A stretch of DNA of 64,000 nt from Gilvibacter sp. SZ-19 (GCF_002163875.1 NZ_CP019333.1:2534864-2598863), one strand, 5' to 3'; shown: positions 8,986 through 21,065, counted from the stretch's first letter. The notes: generated from the sequence alone by a model not told the origin. Made by a program: numbers and translations.

Positions 8986-10863
8986 TTATAGGGTGTTTAG
9001 GAATTCGGTGAGATCGGTATCCTTGTCCAGGTTCAATTTTTGCTTTAAACGGTATTTGGATTTAAGCACACTATCTGGCAAAACGTTAAGCATAGAAGCG
9101 ATCTCTTTGGTACTTAAATGCATCCGCAAAAATGAAGCTAGTCTTAGTTCTTTTTCGGTTATGGTATCGTTGATCTTACGGATCTTATCATCAAAATTGT
9201 TGTGTACTTCGGAGAAGTAAGATTTAAAAACTTCCCAATCTTTATCTTCTGCGCGTTCTTTTTTAAGTAAAAGTATGAGTCTTCGAAATTCTATCTTAAA
9301 CAGTTCCGGAGAGGCTTTGATCTTCTCCAAATTCTCTTTAAGTTCTTGTATAAAGGTGCTTTTCTGCACCAAATGCAAGGTTTGACTAGCCAGTTCCTTC
9401 TTTTTGAATTCGATCTCCTGACGTAGTATGGCTTCCTGTTTCTCGCGTTCGATTTTGTTCTTTCGCATGCGCTGACGCAGTCCGAAGATCACCAAAAGAC
9501 CAATTATCACCGCAGCGGCAAGACCCAAACCGTAGAGCAATTTTGCCAACTGATCAGACTCCGCCTGAGCGTCTAGGGCAATGATCTCTTGTTCCTGCAG
9601 CGCCAAACGCGCTTCTTTTTTCTCCAGATCGAACTGGGCGCGCAGGTTTTCTATATTATCGGAGGTCTCTGTGTTCATGATAGAATCACTTAAAACCTTA
9701 AAGTTCTTATGGTGTTCTAGGGCTTTAGCATAATTTCCGAGTTGCTCATACGCCTGACTCTTTACGCGTTGGGAGACTTTTTGAAATGAAATGGTATTGT
9801 TTGGAACAGAATAGGCGAGCGAGGCTTCTGCCAATTGCATGGCTTGGCTGGGTTGCCGCATGGCCAAATAGGCCTCTGCCATTTTGTTTTGGGCCAATGC
9901 TATCTTGCGCTTTGAGTTAAGGCTTTCTGCCAAGCGTATGGCCTTTTCAAAATAGGGTATGGCTTGTTGCGGCTGGCCTTGTTCATCATAGACCTCGCCA
10001 ACGGTGGTTAGTGCAGATATCAAGACCTCGTTGGCTTTGGCTTGTTCACTTATTGTTATGGCCTTGTTTAGATACTCCAAGGATTGCTCATAATCTTTCA
10101 GGACCTTAAACATGACCCCAATGTCATTTAAGGCTTGTGCCTCGTAAAAGACATCGTTTTCTCGCTGATAGACTTCTAGGGCTATTAAATTGTAGTCTAT
10201 GGCCTTTCGCGTATTGCCAAGATTGTTCTCTAGGGTGGCGAGGTGGTTGTAGCAATCGGCAATCCGGACAGAATCTTTTAGGGCTTCAAAGTACTTCAAC
10301 CCTTGCTGCACATTGGCAAGAGCAATATCGTAATAACCTTTATTTTGATTTATAGTGCCTTTAAAATCATATGCCAGAGCGATACCTATGCTGTCTTCGT
10401 ATTTAATGGAGTTGGCAAGATCCAGATCGTTAATGCTGTCCGCTGCAGACAGATTCCCTTGACTAAATTCAATAATAGACAGGCCTCTGTAGTTGGAAGA
10501 AATTCTGGGTACATCTTCATCTTTTAGGGCAAGCTGTAAACTTTGATTGTAGTAGTTGCTGGCAGAATCAGTTTCAAAGATCGTGTAATGATACACTCCT
10601 AATTGATACAAGGCTAAAGATTCCCCTTTGACGTTTTTTAATTTTCGCGCCAGAGAAAGCATCTCTTCTGCATAGGGTTTTACTTCTGGAGTATTCCTAT
10701 ACATATAATAGTTGATCAGGTTGTTGATCGTTCTAAGTTTTAAGGTGTCTTCTTTATGCTGATTGTAGGCGGTGAGTAAACTGTCAATCCGGCTATTGTT
10801 TTGTCCGAAGTTCGTACTGCTCAGAAGAATAAAAAGGAGAAGTAAAAGTGGTTTTTTGCTCAT
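8986..10863 (-). CDS. TPR-repeat membrane protein with C-terminal LuxR-like HTH
   Basis: A 625-residue regulator typical of Bacteroidota: signal peptide (LLLLLFILLSSTNFGQ), about seven tetratricopeptide repeats facing the periplasm (residues 40-420), a transmembrane helix (LLYGLGLAAAVIIGLLVIFGL), a basic coiled coil, then a C-terminal helix-turn-helix (ITEKELRLASFLRMHLSTKEI, then SVLKSKYRLKQKL). Such one-piece proteins are thought to pass a periplasmic or envelope signal directly to DNA. The ATG at 10863 is preferred over 10968 because it places the signal peptide at the N terminus. The upstream gap holds TGTCCAT direct repeats that may be its operator. Its target is unknown; the divergent lipoprotein gene is a candidate. 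Confidence 0.85.
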   Translation of the reverse strand: MSKKPLLLLLFILLSSTNFGQNNSRIDSLLTAYNQHKEDTLKLRTINNLINYYMYRNTPEVKPYAEEMLSLARKLKNVKGESLALYQLGVYHYTIFETDSASNYYNQSLQLALKDEDVPRISSNYRGLSIIEFSQGNLSAADSINDLDLANSIKYEDSIGIALAYDFKGTINQNKGYYDIALANVQQGLKYFEALKDSVRIADCYNHLATLENNLGNTRKAIDYNLIALEVYQRENDVFYEAQALNDIGVMFKVLKDYEQSLEYLNKAITISEQAKANEVLISALTTVGEVYDEQGQPQQAIPYFEKAIRLAESLNSKRKIALAQNKMAEAYLAMRQPSQAMQLAEASLAYSVPNNTISFQKVSQRVKSQAYEQLGNYAKALEHHKNFKVLSDSIMNTETSDNIENLRAQFDLEKKEARLALQEQEIIALDAQAESDQLAKLLYGLGLAAAVIIGLLVIFGLRQRMRKNKIEREKQEAILRQEIEFKKKELASQTLHLVQKSTFIQELKENLEKIKASPELFKIEFRRLILLLKKERAEDKDWEVFKSYFSEVHNNFDDKIRKINDTITEKELRLASFLRMHLSTKEIASMLNVLPDSVLKSKYRLKQKLNLDKDTDLTEFLNTL

Positions 10864-11193
10864 AATGATAGCCTTAGTTGCTAGGTCTAAGATAGTTAGA
10901 ATCAGGATGCAATCTATAGCGGCTAAGACGTCAGTCCATATAAATAACTTCCAATTTCCACGGTTCAAATCAATTTAAACTAACAATTGTGCTTGTGTAA
11001 ATAATTGATTTATAGTTTGTTGTATTATAATGTTTATGCTGATTCGTTCTTGATCAGCACAGCAGTCTTGTCCATATTTATTTGGAGCTGTCCATACTTT
11101 GTCCATGCCACTTTTTAGATTTTCATCAAGCTCGGAGCTAGGTTTGTACTGTCCTTAAAAAAAGGGGCAACCGCATAACTAAAATTCTAAGTC
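10864..11193. other. 330-base divergent intergenic region with TGTCCAT repeats
   Basis: This gap between the TPR-HTH regulator and the cadherin-like lipoprotein has no convincing gene. It holds an AT-rich block (10980-11040) and, closer to the lipoprotein, three direct copies of YTGTCCAT at 11068, 11088 and 11099. Their spacings (20 and 11 bases) are close to whole helical turns, as expected for a regulator binding one face of the DNA. Confidence 0.5.
11068..11106 (+). promoter_or_regulatory. Three YTGTCCAT direct repeats, operator candidate
   Basis: TTGTCCAT (11068-11075), CTGTCCAT (11088-11095) and TTGTCCAT (11099-11106) are direct repeats at 20- and 11-base spacing, about 90 bases before the lipoprotein ATG. 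They could be a binding site for the adjacent TPR-HTH regulator. This is inferred from pattern and position only. Confidence 0.4.
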
Positions 11194-12135
11194 ATGAATC
11201 GCAATCTTTTATTTATCTCAATGGTAATGGTCGCCACACTTTGGGCTTGTAGCTCGGAGAACTCAGACGACACGACAGATCCAGATCCGCAGCAAACCAC
11301 AAACGACATCGCTCGTTCCATAGCGGAATATCCAACAAGTGGAACTTTACTCTCAAGTTTAAGCAGCAGTTTAAGCGGAGAGGTGAACTACAATCTTACT
11401 TTCGAATCAGTACCTGGCGCTTTTACAATCACAACTGCAGGCCTTACCGTAGCAGATTGGTTGGTTTACGATTACGAACAGCGTACCAACATTACAGGAA
11501 CAATAGAGGCCAGTAATGGCACTGAAACCGAAACTTTGAACATAGACATTGAAATAGACAATGTAGACGATATTTGGGCCTTTTTGCACACTTCTGCAGA
11601 CGCCTATCTCGATGCAGAACCAGGCGAGTGGATTCCTATTTTAGAAAGTGAGTACAACGATTTGGCCAATTATCTGGCCATGACCTCAAAAAGTGGGGCA
11701 GAAGACAGCGACCTGATCAGCCCGACATCGATAAGCTCTTCGGCAGGGAATGTTACAATCAGTACTGTCAATGAGCAGAAATTGCCTGCAGGCAGTTATT
11801 TGTTTGCCTTTAAATACTACAGCTGGGTGAACAATTCCAACAACGTTCAAGTAAAGCTCTCAGAAGGAAACTTCAGCGGGCCTTTTGAAGATGTAGGCAT
11901 GGCTTTTCCAGAGCATGACGATGAATACAACCACTTTGTGATCAAAGGTGCAGACAGTCCCACAACGGGGGAGGGCTATTTGGGCATGTACGCTCCCAAC
12001 AATTACGGGTCTAAAGCTAAATCCGGAGCCCAGTGGCTCTTCGGTACAGGTAATACTTCTATTCTGCCCAGTTCCGGCAGTAATTTTGTTCCGCTCTATC
12101 AGGGACTCAGTTCCACACTCAAACAATGGGATTAA
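11194..12135 (+). CDS. Lipoprotein with one degenerate cadherin-like domain
   Basis: A 313-residue lipoprotein: the lipobox MVATLWAC gives Cys about residue 19, followed by a Ser/Asp/Pro-rich linker. Residues 38-115 match the cadherin-like repeat pattern of Flavobacteriia (IAEYPTSGTLLSSL, then FTITTAGLTVADWLVYDYEQ and ITGTIEASNG), normally found in tandem in large adhesins but single here. Residues 120-313 are beta-rich (LPAGSYLFAFKYYSW, GYLGMYAPNNYGSK) and match no family I know. It probably sits on the cell surface. The divergent TPR regulator and the repeats upstream suggest regulated expression. Confidence 0.7.
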   Translation: MNRNLLFISMVMVATLWACSSENSDDTTDPDPQQTTNDIARSIAEYPTSGTLLSSLSSSLSGEVNYNLTFESVPGAFTITTAGLTVADWLVYDYEQRTNITGTIEASNGTETETLNIDIEIDNVDDIWAFLHTSADAYLDAEPGEWIPILESEYNDLANYLAMTSKSGAEDSDLISPTSISSSAGNVTISTVNEQKLPAGSYLFAFKYYSWVNNSNNVQVKLSEGNFSGPFEDVGMAFPEHDDEYNHFVIKGADSPTTGEGYLGMYAPNNYGSKAKSGAQWLFGTGNTSILPSSGSNFVPLYQGLSSTLKQWD

Positions 12136-12172
12136 AAAAAAGCAGCTCAATTAGAGCTGCTTTTTTGCTTTT
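12134..12172. terminator. Bidirectional hairpin terminator
   Basis: AAAAAAAGCAGCTC pairs with GAGCTGCTTTTTT around a 4-5 base loop, with A and T runs on both sides, so it can end transcription on either strand. It lies between convergent genes. The stem also encodes the last Ser codons and stop of the minus-strand membrane protein ending at 12147. Confidence 0.85.
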
Positions 12173-12521
12173 GAGCCTCCCGCAAGAACAAAAGGCCAAT
12201 TACTATAAGTGGTAAAGTAATGAGTGCTATAACACTAAGACTGATCCAGATCGAATCGTTTATCCTATAGTTCAGCATAAACAGATACGGGCTCAAGCCA
12301 AATCCTAGCACCGTAAATATCAAACCGCCTAGGCGCTGCCTTTTCCACGCTATAAGTAAGATCAACAATACCGCTAATGCTGGTAACAGATGCAAGGCAA
12401 AATCCTTGATTTGTGCCGTTAAGGGAGCCTCCTCTGCAAATGCATCCGAAGCAAACAAACTCAGAAAGAACACCATGCCCAATCCCAAAATCCGCGGTAT
12501 CCAATAGATCAGCTTAGTCAT
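12147..12521 (-). CDS. Small four-helix membrane protein, unknown function
   Basis: A 124-residue protein with about four hydrophobic segments ([67 protein letters not shown]). The N-terminal signature [12 protein letters not shown] is common in small uncharacterised inner-membrane proteins of Bacteroidota. It overlaps the stop of the upstream BNR protein by 8 bases, so the two are translationally coupled. The last codons (Ser-Ser-Ser-Asn) and TGA lie inside the terminator stem. I do not assign a function. Confidence 0.75.
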   Translation of the reverse strand: MTKLIYWIPRILGLGMVFFLSLFASDAFAEEAPLTAQIKDFALHLLPALAVLLILLIAWKRQRLGGLIFTVLGFGLSPYLFMLNYRINDSIWISLSVIALITLPLIVIGLLFLREAQKQKSSSN

Positions 12522-15500
12522 CTAAGAAAATAGCTGGTAGCTCGAGTGTTTTATACAGGGCGTTATAGGCCTGCATTTCTGTATTGATTATAGCGTCGCG
12601 CTCGTCTTGATATACCTTCCAATCGGACATCAAATCGCTAAAGCGAAGCTTGGCCCCAGCAGTGAGTCTCGGATCGTCCTGATCGATATAATTGAAAAGG
12701 GCGTTGAACTGCGCATTGAGCTTATTGTTAAAGTTAATTACGTCCTGAAAGGTCTTTTGCTTGGCTTGGATCAGATTCTCTTCCCATTGGGTAATTCGCT
12801 TGCTTATCGCTTTGCCTTTTTCTAGGAGCTCTGCTGCGGATTCGTTCTCGGCTAAAAGCTCATCATAGCGTGTTATCTGCGCTTGGGCCGATCGCATCTT
12901 GGTCACAGATTCGTGCATTTCTGTGATCACATCTTGAATCTGCATCAACATTTTTTGTTGAGCTGCCCAGTCTGCTGCACTAGCATCCACCGCCGGATTC
13001 GGAAGTAATTTTGCTGTGGTCTCGCTCACCTTACCATTATAGGACAACCTAAAGGTGTAAGTGCCCGGAGCAACGCTACCACCGTATAAACCACCAAAAA
13101 CAAAAACCTTGTCAACTCCCGGCATCGGATCTCTATCAAAGCCCCAGCTGAAACGGTTATAACCTTGCTTTTTAGGCAGTACCTGTGGCGGTGGAGGTCC
13201 GCCTGGCCATGATCTGTATCCTTGCGGACGCTTACTGCTAAGGGTTCTAATGACTTTGTTGTCTTGCAAGATCTCCAGTTTTAATTCCAAGCTATCAATA
13301 GCCTCGTTCAAGTAGTAATCAAAGTTGATCCCCATTCTCGGGTTGCGGCCTTGACCAGGAGCACGAGAGACGCCTCCATAGAGTCGGTAATTGTCTTTCG
13401 GTTGGAATATTTGAAAGCTTTGACTACTTAGATCGAGTTGTTGTAAAGGGCTCAGATCGTCCAAGATCCAAAAGGCGCGACCAGAAGTTGCAGCGATCAA
13501 ATCGTTCTGACGAATAAAAAGATCATTTATAGCCACAACAGGCAAGTTCAGATCGAAGCGTTGCCACATGGCCCCGTCGTTAAAGGAGACATACATACCA
13601 GTCTCGGTACCCGCATAAAGCAAACCTTTGCGTTTCTTGTCGGCGCGAACCACACGGGCAAAGCCGTTAGGATCGTCCAAACCGTTTACAATTTTAGTCC
13701 AAGAAGCACCGTAGTTGTTTGTTTTAAACACATGCGAACTAAGATCCATGGATTTATAGCGCATCACCACTACATATGCGGTTGCCGGATCGTGCTCGGA
13801 TACATCAATGCTATTGATAATACCATCTTTGATTCCCGGAGGAGTGATGTTAGTCCAGTTCTTGCCGCCGTCTTTGGTAATGTGTAGTAAGCCGTCGTCT
13901 GTTCCGGCATAAAGTACGCCTTCTTCATGTTGAGATTCTACCAAAGATGTTATGGTGTTGTAGTTTTCTCCACCCGCGGCCTCGTTGGTATACGGACCCC
14001 CGCCAGGGCCGTGTTTGTCTTTCTCGTTCTTGGTGAGATCGGGACTTACCTCCATCCAACTCAAACCACCATCCGTACTCTTAAATACAACATTCCCTAC
14101 ATGATAGATGATCGAGCGATCGTGGGGCGAAGTAATAATAGGAGCGTTCCAGTTGTAGCGGTATTTGGCGTCTTTAGGCGCAATACTTAAACCGAGTTCC
14201 GGATATTGCTTTATCGATTTCTGATAGCGCGCATCTCTGTCCCATTTACTTAGATTTCCCTGATAGGTTCCGCCGTAAACGGTCTGTGGATCGTCTGGGT
14301 CAAAGGCGATAAAGGCACTTTCCCCTCCGGCGACAGAATACCAATCTTTCCAACCAATTCCACCATCGTTGGTTCGGCTTGCAATCCCTATGGCCGAATT
14401 ATCCTGTTGTCCACCGTAAATGTGATAAGGCACTTGATTGTCTGCTATAACTCTGTAGAACTGAGCTGTGGGCTGATTGCGTTGTGAACTCCAACTTTTA
14501 CCGCCATTAAAGGAAATATTGGCTCCCCCGTCGTTAGAATTGATCATGTTTTGATTGTCCTGCGGATTGATCCACAGATGGTGGTTGTCACCATGCGGCA
14601 CAGCTATCCCAGAGAAGGTCTTTCCGCCGTCAATGGACTTCATGACAGGTGCATTGAGCACGTAGACCACGTTTTCATTTACAGGATCGGCAAAGATCTC
14701 CATATAATACCAAGAGCGTGCAATGTTCACACGGTCCTTGTTGATCTGTTTCCAGTTCTTTCCGGCGTTGTCTGAGCGATAAACCCCGCCTTTAGTGCCT
14801 TCTGCTTCTATTACGGCATAAACGCGTTCTGAATTGGCGCGAGAAACAGAGATCCCGGCTTTACCAAAATCCGCAGGCAAGCCCTCGGTCATTTTTTCCC
14901 AATTGTCACCGCCGTCCGTAGATTTGTAAAGTCCAGATTGCGCTCCTCCAGACTCCATGATCCAAGGAAAGCGTTGATGCTCCCACATGGCGGCATAAAG
15001 GATACGCGGATTATTCATATCCATGCTCAAAGAGGAGGCGCCGACCTTGTTGCCAACGCTTAACACTTGCTCCCAGCTTGCACCACCATTAGTGGTTCGG
15101 TATACACCACGTTGTTTGGAGGGAGCGTATTGTGCTCCTTGTGCACTTACGTAGATCACATCTGGATTTTGCGGATGAATGATCACGTCTGAGATGTGAC
15201 GTGAATTATCAAGACCAATATGTTTCCAGGTCTTTCCTGCATCGTGAGAGATATAAACACCATCCCCCATAGAGGTCATAACTCCTCGGGCTGCGTGTTC
15301 TCCCATTCCTACCACTACCACATTAGGGTCGCTTTCAGAAACGGCAATGGCTCCTACGGAACCCGTCTTAAAAAAGCCATCGGAAATATTGTTCCAGGTG
15401 ATTCCACGATCTGTGGTTTTCCAGACTCCGCCGCCTGTAGATCCCATATAATAAGTGTTAGGATCGCCGACCACGCCGGTGCTCGTCACAGACCTACCAC

Positions 15501-15645
15501 CTCTAAAAGGGCCAATATTGCGCCATTCGAGGCCGTGGAATAAACTGTCTGCTACTGTGGGAATTGATGCTTTGCTTTTGCGTTGTGCATTGGTGCTTAA
15601 AGGAATGAGCAATGCACTTAAAACCAGAAATTTTAAGATTCTCAT
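12514..15645 (-). CDS. Large secreted BNR/VPS10-sortilin-like beta-propeller protein
   Basis: A 1043-residue exported protein with signal peptide ([21 protein letters not shown]). Residues 30-720 hold many Asp-box/BNR motifs of the form SxDxGxx[57 protein letters not shown] and others, which build one or two beta-propellers. Residues 790-900 are a beta-sandwich-like region ([14 protein letters not shown]), and residues 900-1030 are helical coiled coil. Such proteins are often annotated as glycosyl hydrolases or sialidases, but BNR motifs alone do not show enzyme activity and I see no sialidase FRIP motif. The gene is probably the first of a two-gene unit with 12147. Confidence 0.85.
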   Translation of the reverse strand: MRILKFLVLSALLIPLSTNAQRKSKASIPTVADSLFHGLEWRNIGPFRGGRSVTSTGVVGDPNTYYMGSTGGGVWKTTDRGITWNNISDGFFKTGSVGAIAVSESDPNVVVVGMGEHAARGVMTSMGDGVYISHDAGKTWKHIGLDNSRHISDVIIHPQNPDVIYVSAQGAQYAPSKQRGVYRTTNGGASWEQVLSVGNKVGASSLSMDMNNPRILYAAMWEHQRFPWIMESGGAQSGLYKSTDGGDNWEKMTEGLPADFGKAGISVSRANSERVYAVIEAEGTKGGVYRSDNAGKNWKQINKDRVNIARSWYYMEIFADPVNENVVYVLNAPVMKSIDGGKTFSGIAVPHGDNHHLWINPQDNQNMINSNDGGANISFNGGKSWSSQRNQPTAQFYRVIADNQVPYHIYGGQQDNSAIGIASRTNDGGIGWKDWYSVAGGESAFIAFDPDDPQTVYGGTYQGNLSKWDRDARYQKSIKQYPELGLSIAPKDAKYRYNWNAPIITSPHDRSIIYHVGNVVFKSTDGGLSWMEVSPDLTKNEKDKHGPGGGPYTNEAAGGENYNTITSLVESQHEEGVLYAGTDDGLLHITKDGGKNWTNITPPGIKDGIINSIDVSEHDPATAYVVVMRYKSMDLSSHVFKTNNYGASWTKIVNGLDDPNGFARVVRADKKRKGLLYAGTETGMYVSFNDGAMWQRFDLNLPVVAINDLFIRQNDLIAATSGRAFWILDDLSPLQQLDLSSQSFQIFQPKDNYRLYGGVSRAPGQGRNPRMGINFDYYLNEAIDSLELKLEILQDNKVIRTLSSKRPQGYRSWPGGPPPPQVLPKKQGYNRFSWGFDRDPMPGVDKVFVFGGLYGGSVAPGTYTFRLSYNGKVSETTAKLLPNPAVDASAADWAAQQKMLMQIQDVITEMHESVTKMRSAQAQITRYDELLAENESAAELLEKGKAISKRITQWEENLIQAKQKTFQDVINFNNKLNAQFNALFNYIDQDDPRLTAGAKLRFSDLMSDWKVYQDERDAIINTEMQAYNALYKTLELPAIFLDD

Positions 15646-15808
15646 GGGTTGGATGTTAGTATTGTTGGTTGTTTTCTAAGGTACAAAAAACCTCAATGCA
15701 GTGAACAAGTTGAACTACTAGTATCTGATTTACGGTGACCTATACCATCCATTATTCCGATATAAACAATACTGATAGTGGTCATAGAAATATAAGGCGA
15801 GCTTATGG

Positions 15809-15816
15809 TAAATTTG
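15809..15816 (+). promoter_or_regulatory. Candidate -7 element for katG
   Basis: TAAATTTG at 15809-15816 matches TAnnTTTG exactly and lies 26 bases ahead of the katG ATG, leaving a leader of about 20 bases. No good TTG is found at -33, which would fit an activated promoter. The rest of the 196-base gap shows no clear palindrome to my eye. Confidence 0.35.
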
Positions 15817-15817
15817 A

Positions 15818-18049
<2,232 letters not shown>

Positions 18050-18076
18050 TTACTCCCTTATTGAGTCTTAATTTTT

Positions 18077-18107
18077 AAAGTGGCCTCTTCGGAGGTCACT
18101 TTTTTTA
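18077..18107 (+). terminator. katG terminator
   Basis: AAAGTGGCCTC pairs with GGAGGTCACTTT around a TTCG tetraloop closed by C-G, followed by a run of seven T. It overlaps the stop end of the convergent gene at 18105 by a few bases. Confidence 0.85.
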
Positions 18108-19220
18108 TAGACCGAATTTCTCATTGATGCGTCTGGCCTGTTTGGCAATAAATTCTGGTGGGTCTAATCTGATGCCTACAAAGAATCGCGCAAAGACCTG
18201 GTCGTTGATCACTGAACTACCAGAACCAGTTTTGGTATAGATCGATTGAAAATTAAGGAGTCCTCCAGCGATAAAACGCTCCGAGCTATATCCGAGTTGC
18301 AAACCGCCATCGAGTATTAAAGGGTAGCGGGTGTCGCGTTCTCGCGCTGTTGTGTTTTCCTGAGTAGTGTTACTAAAGCGTATGCCGATCCCTGGGGAGA
18401 GTTGCGGTGCTATAAACCAGTTGGCGTGGATCACCCATGTGTAATAGTATGCGGCAATAAGGTCCAGTTCAAAATTGTTCTCAACTTCTCTGGTTTGATT
18501 TAAGGTTGCAGAAATTCGTCGGTAACCATATCGCGCAGTAGGTACAAAGCTGCCCGCGCTTTTTAGTTGCCATTCGGTATTGTACACAATATTTCGGAGA
18601 GAAAACCTATCGTTTAAAACGTAAGCTGTGGATCCTCCGTAGTAGGTGCGTTTTAGATATGGAAACTGAATGTAAGGGTCGCTATTGGCATTCCAATCTG
18701 CAATAAAATCCGCAGTGTTCTCAACGTAGAATCCTTCATTGCTTTGGTAGGTGAGTTCTTGTGTCCATCGGCCTAGAAAAAAGCGAAATCCAATATCGGT
18801 AAGCTCGCTTGAGCCTTTTCTGGCGTCGTCCTTATTGGAGTTAAAAAAGTTCGGAGCAAACCCAATGCTAAAGCCTAAAAACTCATAATCTAACGAGAGG
18901 TCTAATCGCAGGCTATTGTTGGTGCTCAATGCGATCTGCTCTTGTTGGTCTGAATAGATGAGAAACTCTTCGTTCTGAGTGTCTAAGTTTATTTTTAAGA
19001 TGATCTTATCTACGTATGACTTGATCTGTAGGCTGTCTGCTTCTTGAGCAAGTAGTGTATTGGAAATCAGTCCTAAAATTAGAAGAGGGCTGCAAAACGC
19101 AAGCGATGGACCATATTTACGTATAGAGAAAATACTTGAATTATTATCTGAATCGAACCGACTCCAAGGTCGCTTTAAACTGCGGTAAACGTTGTAAGGG
19201 TTGATCAAAGGCACTGGCAA
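18105..19220 (-). CDS. DUF4421-like outer-membrane beta-barrel protein (start uncertain)
   Basis: The body (VDKIILKINLDTQNEEF, then LSLDYEFLGFSIGFAPNF and a series of alternating aromatic strands to the C terminus) matches the DUF4421 family of Bacteroidota, predicted outer-membrane barrels of unknown role. The start is a problem: the only ATG/GTG/TTG codons in frame lie within the upstream gene (77-base overlap) and leave about 38 residues before a signal-peptide-like stretch (SPLLILGLISNTLLAQ). An ATG in another frame at about 19112 reads into the same stretch only if one base is lost. Either a rare ATT start or a frameshift is possible. Coordinates given are the open frame. Confidence 0.65.
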   Translation of the reverse strand: MPVPLINPYNVYRSLKRPWSRFDSDNNSSIFSIRKYGPSLAFCSPLLILGLISNTLLAQEADSLQIKSYVDKIILKINLDTQNEEFLIYSDQQEQIALSTNNSLRLDLSLDYEFLGFSIGFAPNFFNSNKDDARKGSSELTDIGFRFFLGRWTQELTYQSNEGFYVENTADFIADWNANSDPYIQFPYLKRTYYGGSTAYVLNDRFSLRNIVYNTEWQLKSAGSFVPTARYGYRRISATLNQTREVENNFELDLIAAYYYTWVIHANWFIAPQLSPGIGIRFSNTTQENTTARERDTRYPLILDGGLQLGYSSERFIAGGLLNFQSIYTKTGSGSSVINDQVFARFFVGIRLDPPEFIAKQARRINEKFGL

Positions 19221-20130
19221 TAAAAACTAGAGCGCTATTTGGGCCATTTAAGATCGCCGCGTAAAAGACCCCGGTTCTTCCATCCGCATTCACAGTGGTC
19301 TCTAAGACAGTGGCTGGCATGCCACTAATGACCAATTGCTCTGTTTCTTTAGACGTGATCTTTAGCTTTCCTTCTTGACTCTCTGTAATGAGTTGCTCAA
19401 AGTATTTTTCTTGCGCTTCCACAGGGAGCACCGGAATAGGAGCAAAATTCATTGAGGTAGGGAGGCCTTTTTCTGCTTCAGGATCTCCGCTGAGGTTATA
19501 AATGTCTACTGTTTTACTGAGAACAGCAGCTTTAAAACCAGTGATATTCGGATCAAAGGTATAGAATGGTCCGGAAAGATCTTCTGGATTCTGGTCCTTA
19601 TCGTGCACCATAGACTTAAAAATGCTTAAGATCTCATTACGCGACTCCGGACTATCGCTAGGGTATTCGCCAAAGATCAGGCAAACAAAGTCTTGATCGC
19701 CAAAAACCACAGAGGCCTTTCGCTGGGTGGGTAAATTAGAAGGTCCGTCTAGAAAAATACCGTCGTAGATCCCAAAGCGAATAGATCGCACAATGTCTAC
19801 TTTAGACCCGCCGGCTTCGATATTCTCGCGGCTGAAGGCTTTCTTGGCATTCTCAAAGTTCGCAGAAGGTGTCTCGACGATCTGTATAAAGGTATTTTGA
19901 TCTTTTTGGATTTGATTCTGCGCACGAATGAATTTGAAATTATCAGGAAGTAAGGCATAAACCTTTGAGCCGGGAATACGCTTATGCGCTTCGGTAAGCC
20001 TGCTGTTTACAGTATCTGGAAAGCGTGTTGGATCTTCCTTCGGATTGGTTGCTAAGGTCTTTTCATCTTTACAACCGGCGGTAACAACTAGCCCTAAGGA
20101 TAGTATTAAGAGTAGATTCAGGATGCGCAT
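19144..20130 (-). CDS. Hypothetical lipoprotein
   Basis: A 328-residue protein started at the ATG at 20130 so that the lipobox (LSLGLVVTAGC, Cys about 19) lies at a normal distance. The mature domain resembles PsbP/DcrB-like or LpqN-like folds (LPDNFKFIRAQNQIQ, then FVCLIFGEYPSDSPESRNEIL, and GMPATVLETTVNADGRTGVFYAAILNGPNSALVFIA), which often occur in small lipoproteins, but this is a pattern impression rather than an assignment. It sits just upstream of the DUF4421 gene and overlaps it as drawn, so the two are probably co-expressed. Confidence 0.75.
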   Translation of the reverse strand: MRILNLLLILSLGLVVTAGCKDEKTLATNPKEDPTRFPDTVNSRLTEAHKRIPGSKVYALLPDNFKFIRAQNQIQKDQNTFIQIVETPSANFENAKKAFSRENIEAGGSKVDIVRSIRFGIYDGIFLDGPSNLPTQRKASVVFGDQDFVCLIFGEYPSDSPESRNEILSIFKSMVHDKDQNPEDLSGPFYTFDPNITGFKAAVLSKTVDIYNLSGDPEAEKGLPTSMNFAPIPVLPVEAQEKYFEQLITESQEGKLKITSKETEQLVISGMPATVLETTVNADGRTGVFYAAILNGPNSALVFIASAFDQPLQRLPQFKATLESVRFR

Positions 20131-20184
20131 ATTTGCTTGTTTAGTGCATGCCAAAACTACAGAAAAATGGATAAAACTGAGCGC

Positions 20185-21063
20185 TTATCTTTTGAGCTCA
20201 GGAATTGGAATATAAGTATCGTCTCCAGGAACTTGTGGAAATTTTTTGGCTTGCCAAGCTGCTTTGGCTTTCTGCAGCTTGTCTTTATCAGAAGAAACAA
20301 AGTTCCAAAGCAAGAAGTGTTCTTGCCTTAAAGGTTCGCCACCAAAGAGCAATAATTGGGTGTTGGCATCCATACAGATCTCACACTGTTCATCTGTCTT
20401 GCTGATCAACATTTGTCCGGCATCCACTTTTTGAGAATCAACGTTGATCTGTCCTTTAACGATCACAAAAGCAACTTCCCCACATAGCTGTCCGGCCAGT
20501 TTTAGTGTGGTTTCTGCGGAGCTGAACACGTCGACCATAAACAAAGGAGAAAAGCCCTGCAAAGGTGCTTTTTTACCAAAGGCCTCTCCAGCTGCCAACT
20601 TAAAGGTAATTGGGCCCTCTTGCCAAGTTGGTATCTCTGCTGCAGGAAAATAATCGAAGCGAGGTTCCATCTCTTCCAGCTCAGGCGGTAGGGCCACCCA
20701 GATCTGATACCCGTGCATCGCAAACTCACGGCCGTCTCTAAGCTGCTGAGGTGTTCTCTCGGTATGGGTCACGCCCTTACCGGCAGTCATAAAGCCAACA
20801 TCTCCGGGAGCAATGTTCTGAACACTCCCAATGCTGTCTCGGTGTTCTATCTGTCCTTCAAACAAATAGGTGAGTGTACTAAGCCCAATATGTGGATGTT
20901 GATTCACATCCATATAACGACCAGGGCCAAGTTTTGTAGGGCCCATATGGTCAATAAAAGTAAAGGGGCCTACTTGTCTTTTTTTGCGGAAAGGCAACAA
21001 CCTTCCCACCATAAAATTCCCCAGATCGGCTTGGCGTTCATCGACCAAGAGTTTGTTATTCAT
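20185..21063 (-). CDS. Pirin-family bicupin protein, copy 1
   Basis: A 292-residue pirin. The N-terminal cupin keeps the metal ligands His-x-His in HPHIGLSTLTYLF and His-x-Glu in GKGVTHTERTP. Bacterial pirins bind Fe and some degrade quercetin or modulate metabolic enzymes, but most are of unknown role. The C-terminal cupin (residues 180-290) is degenerate. It stands 2 bases upstream of the small secreted protein at 21066 on the same strand, with the lipoprotein/DUF4421 pair behind it. A second pirin is at 45740 in this window; the two differ widely in sequence outside the metal site. Confidence 0.92.
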   Translation of the reverse strand: MNNKLLVDERQADLGNFMVGRLLPFRKKRQVGPFTFIDHMGPTKLGPGRYMDVNQHPHIGLSTLTYLFEGQIEHRDSIGSVQNIAPGDVGFMTAGKGVTHTERTPQQLRDGREFAMHGYQIWVALPPELEEMEPRFDYFPAAEIPTWQEGPITFKLAAGEAFGKKAPLQGFSPLFMVDVFSSAETTLKLAGQLCGEVAFVIVKGQINVDSQKVDAGQMLISKTDEQCEICMDANTQLLLFGGEPLRQEHFLLWNFVSSDKDKLQKAKAAWQAKKFPQVPGDDTYIPIPELKR

Positions 21064-21065
21064 TA

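Noticed and set aside
12514-15645. Sialidase
   Set aside because: BNR/Asp-box motifs are abundant, but I see no FRIP motif or the catalytic arrangement of sialidases.
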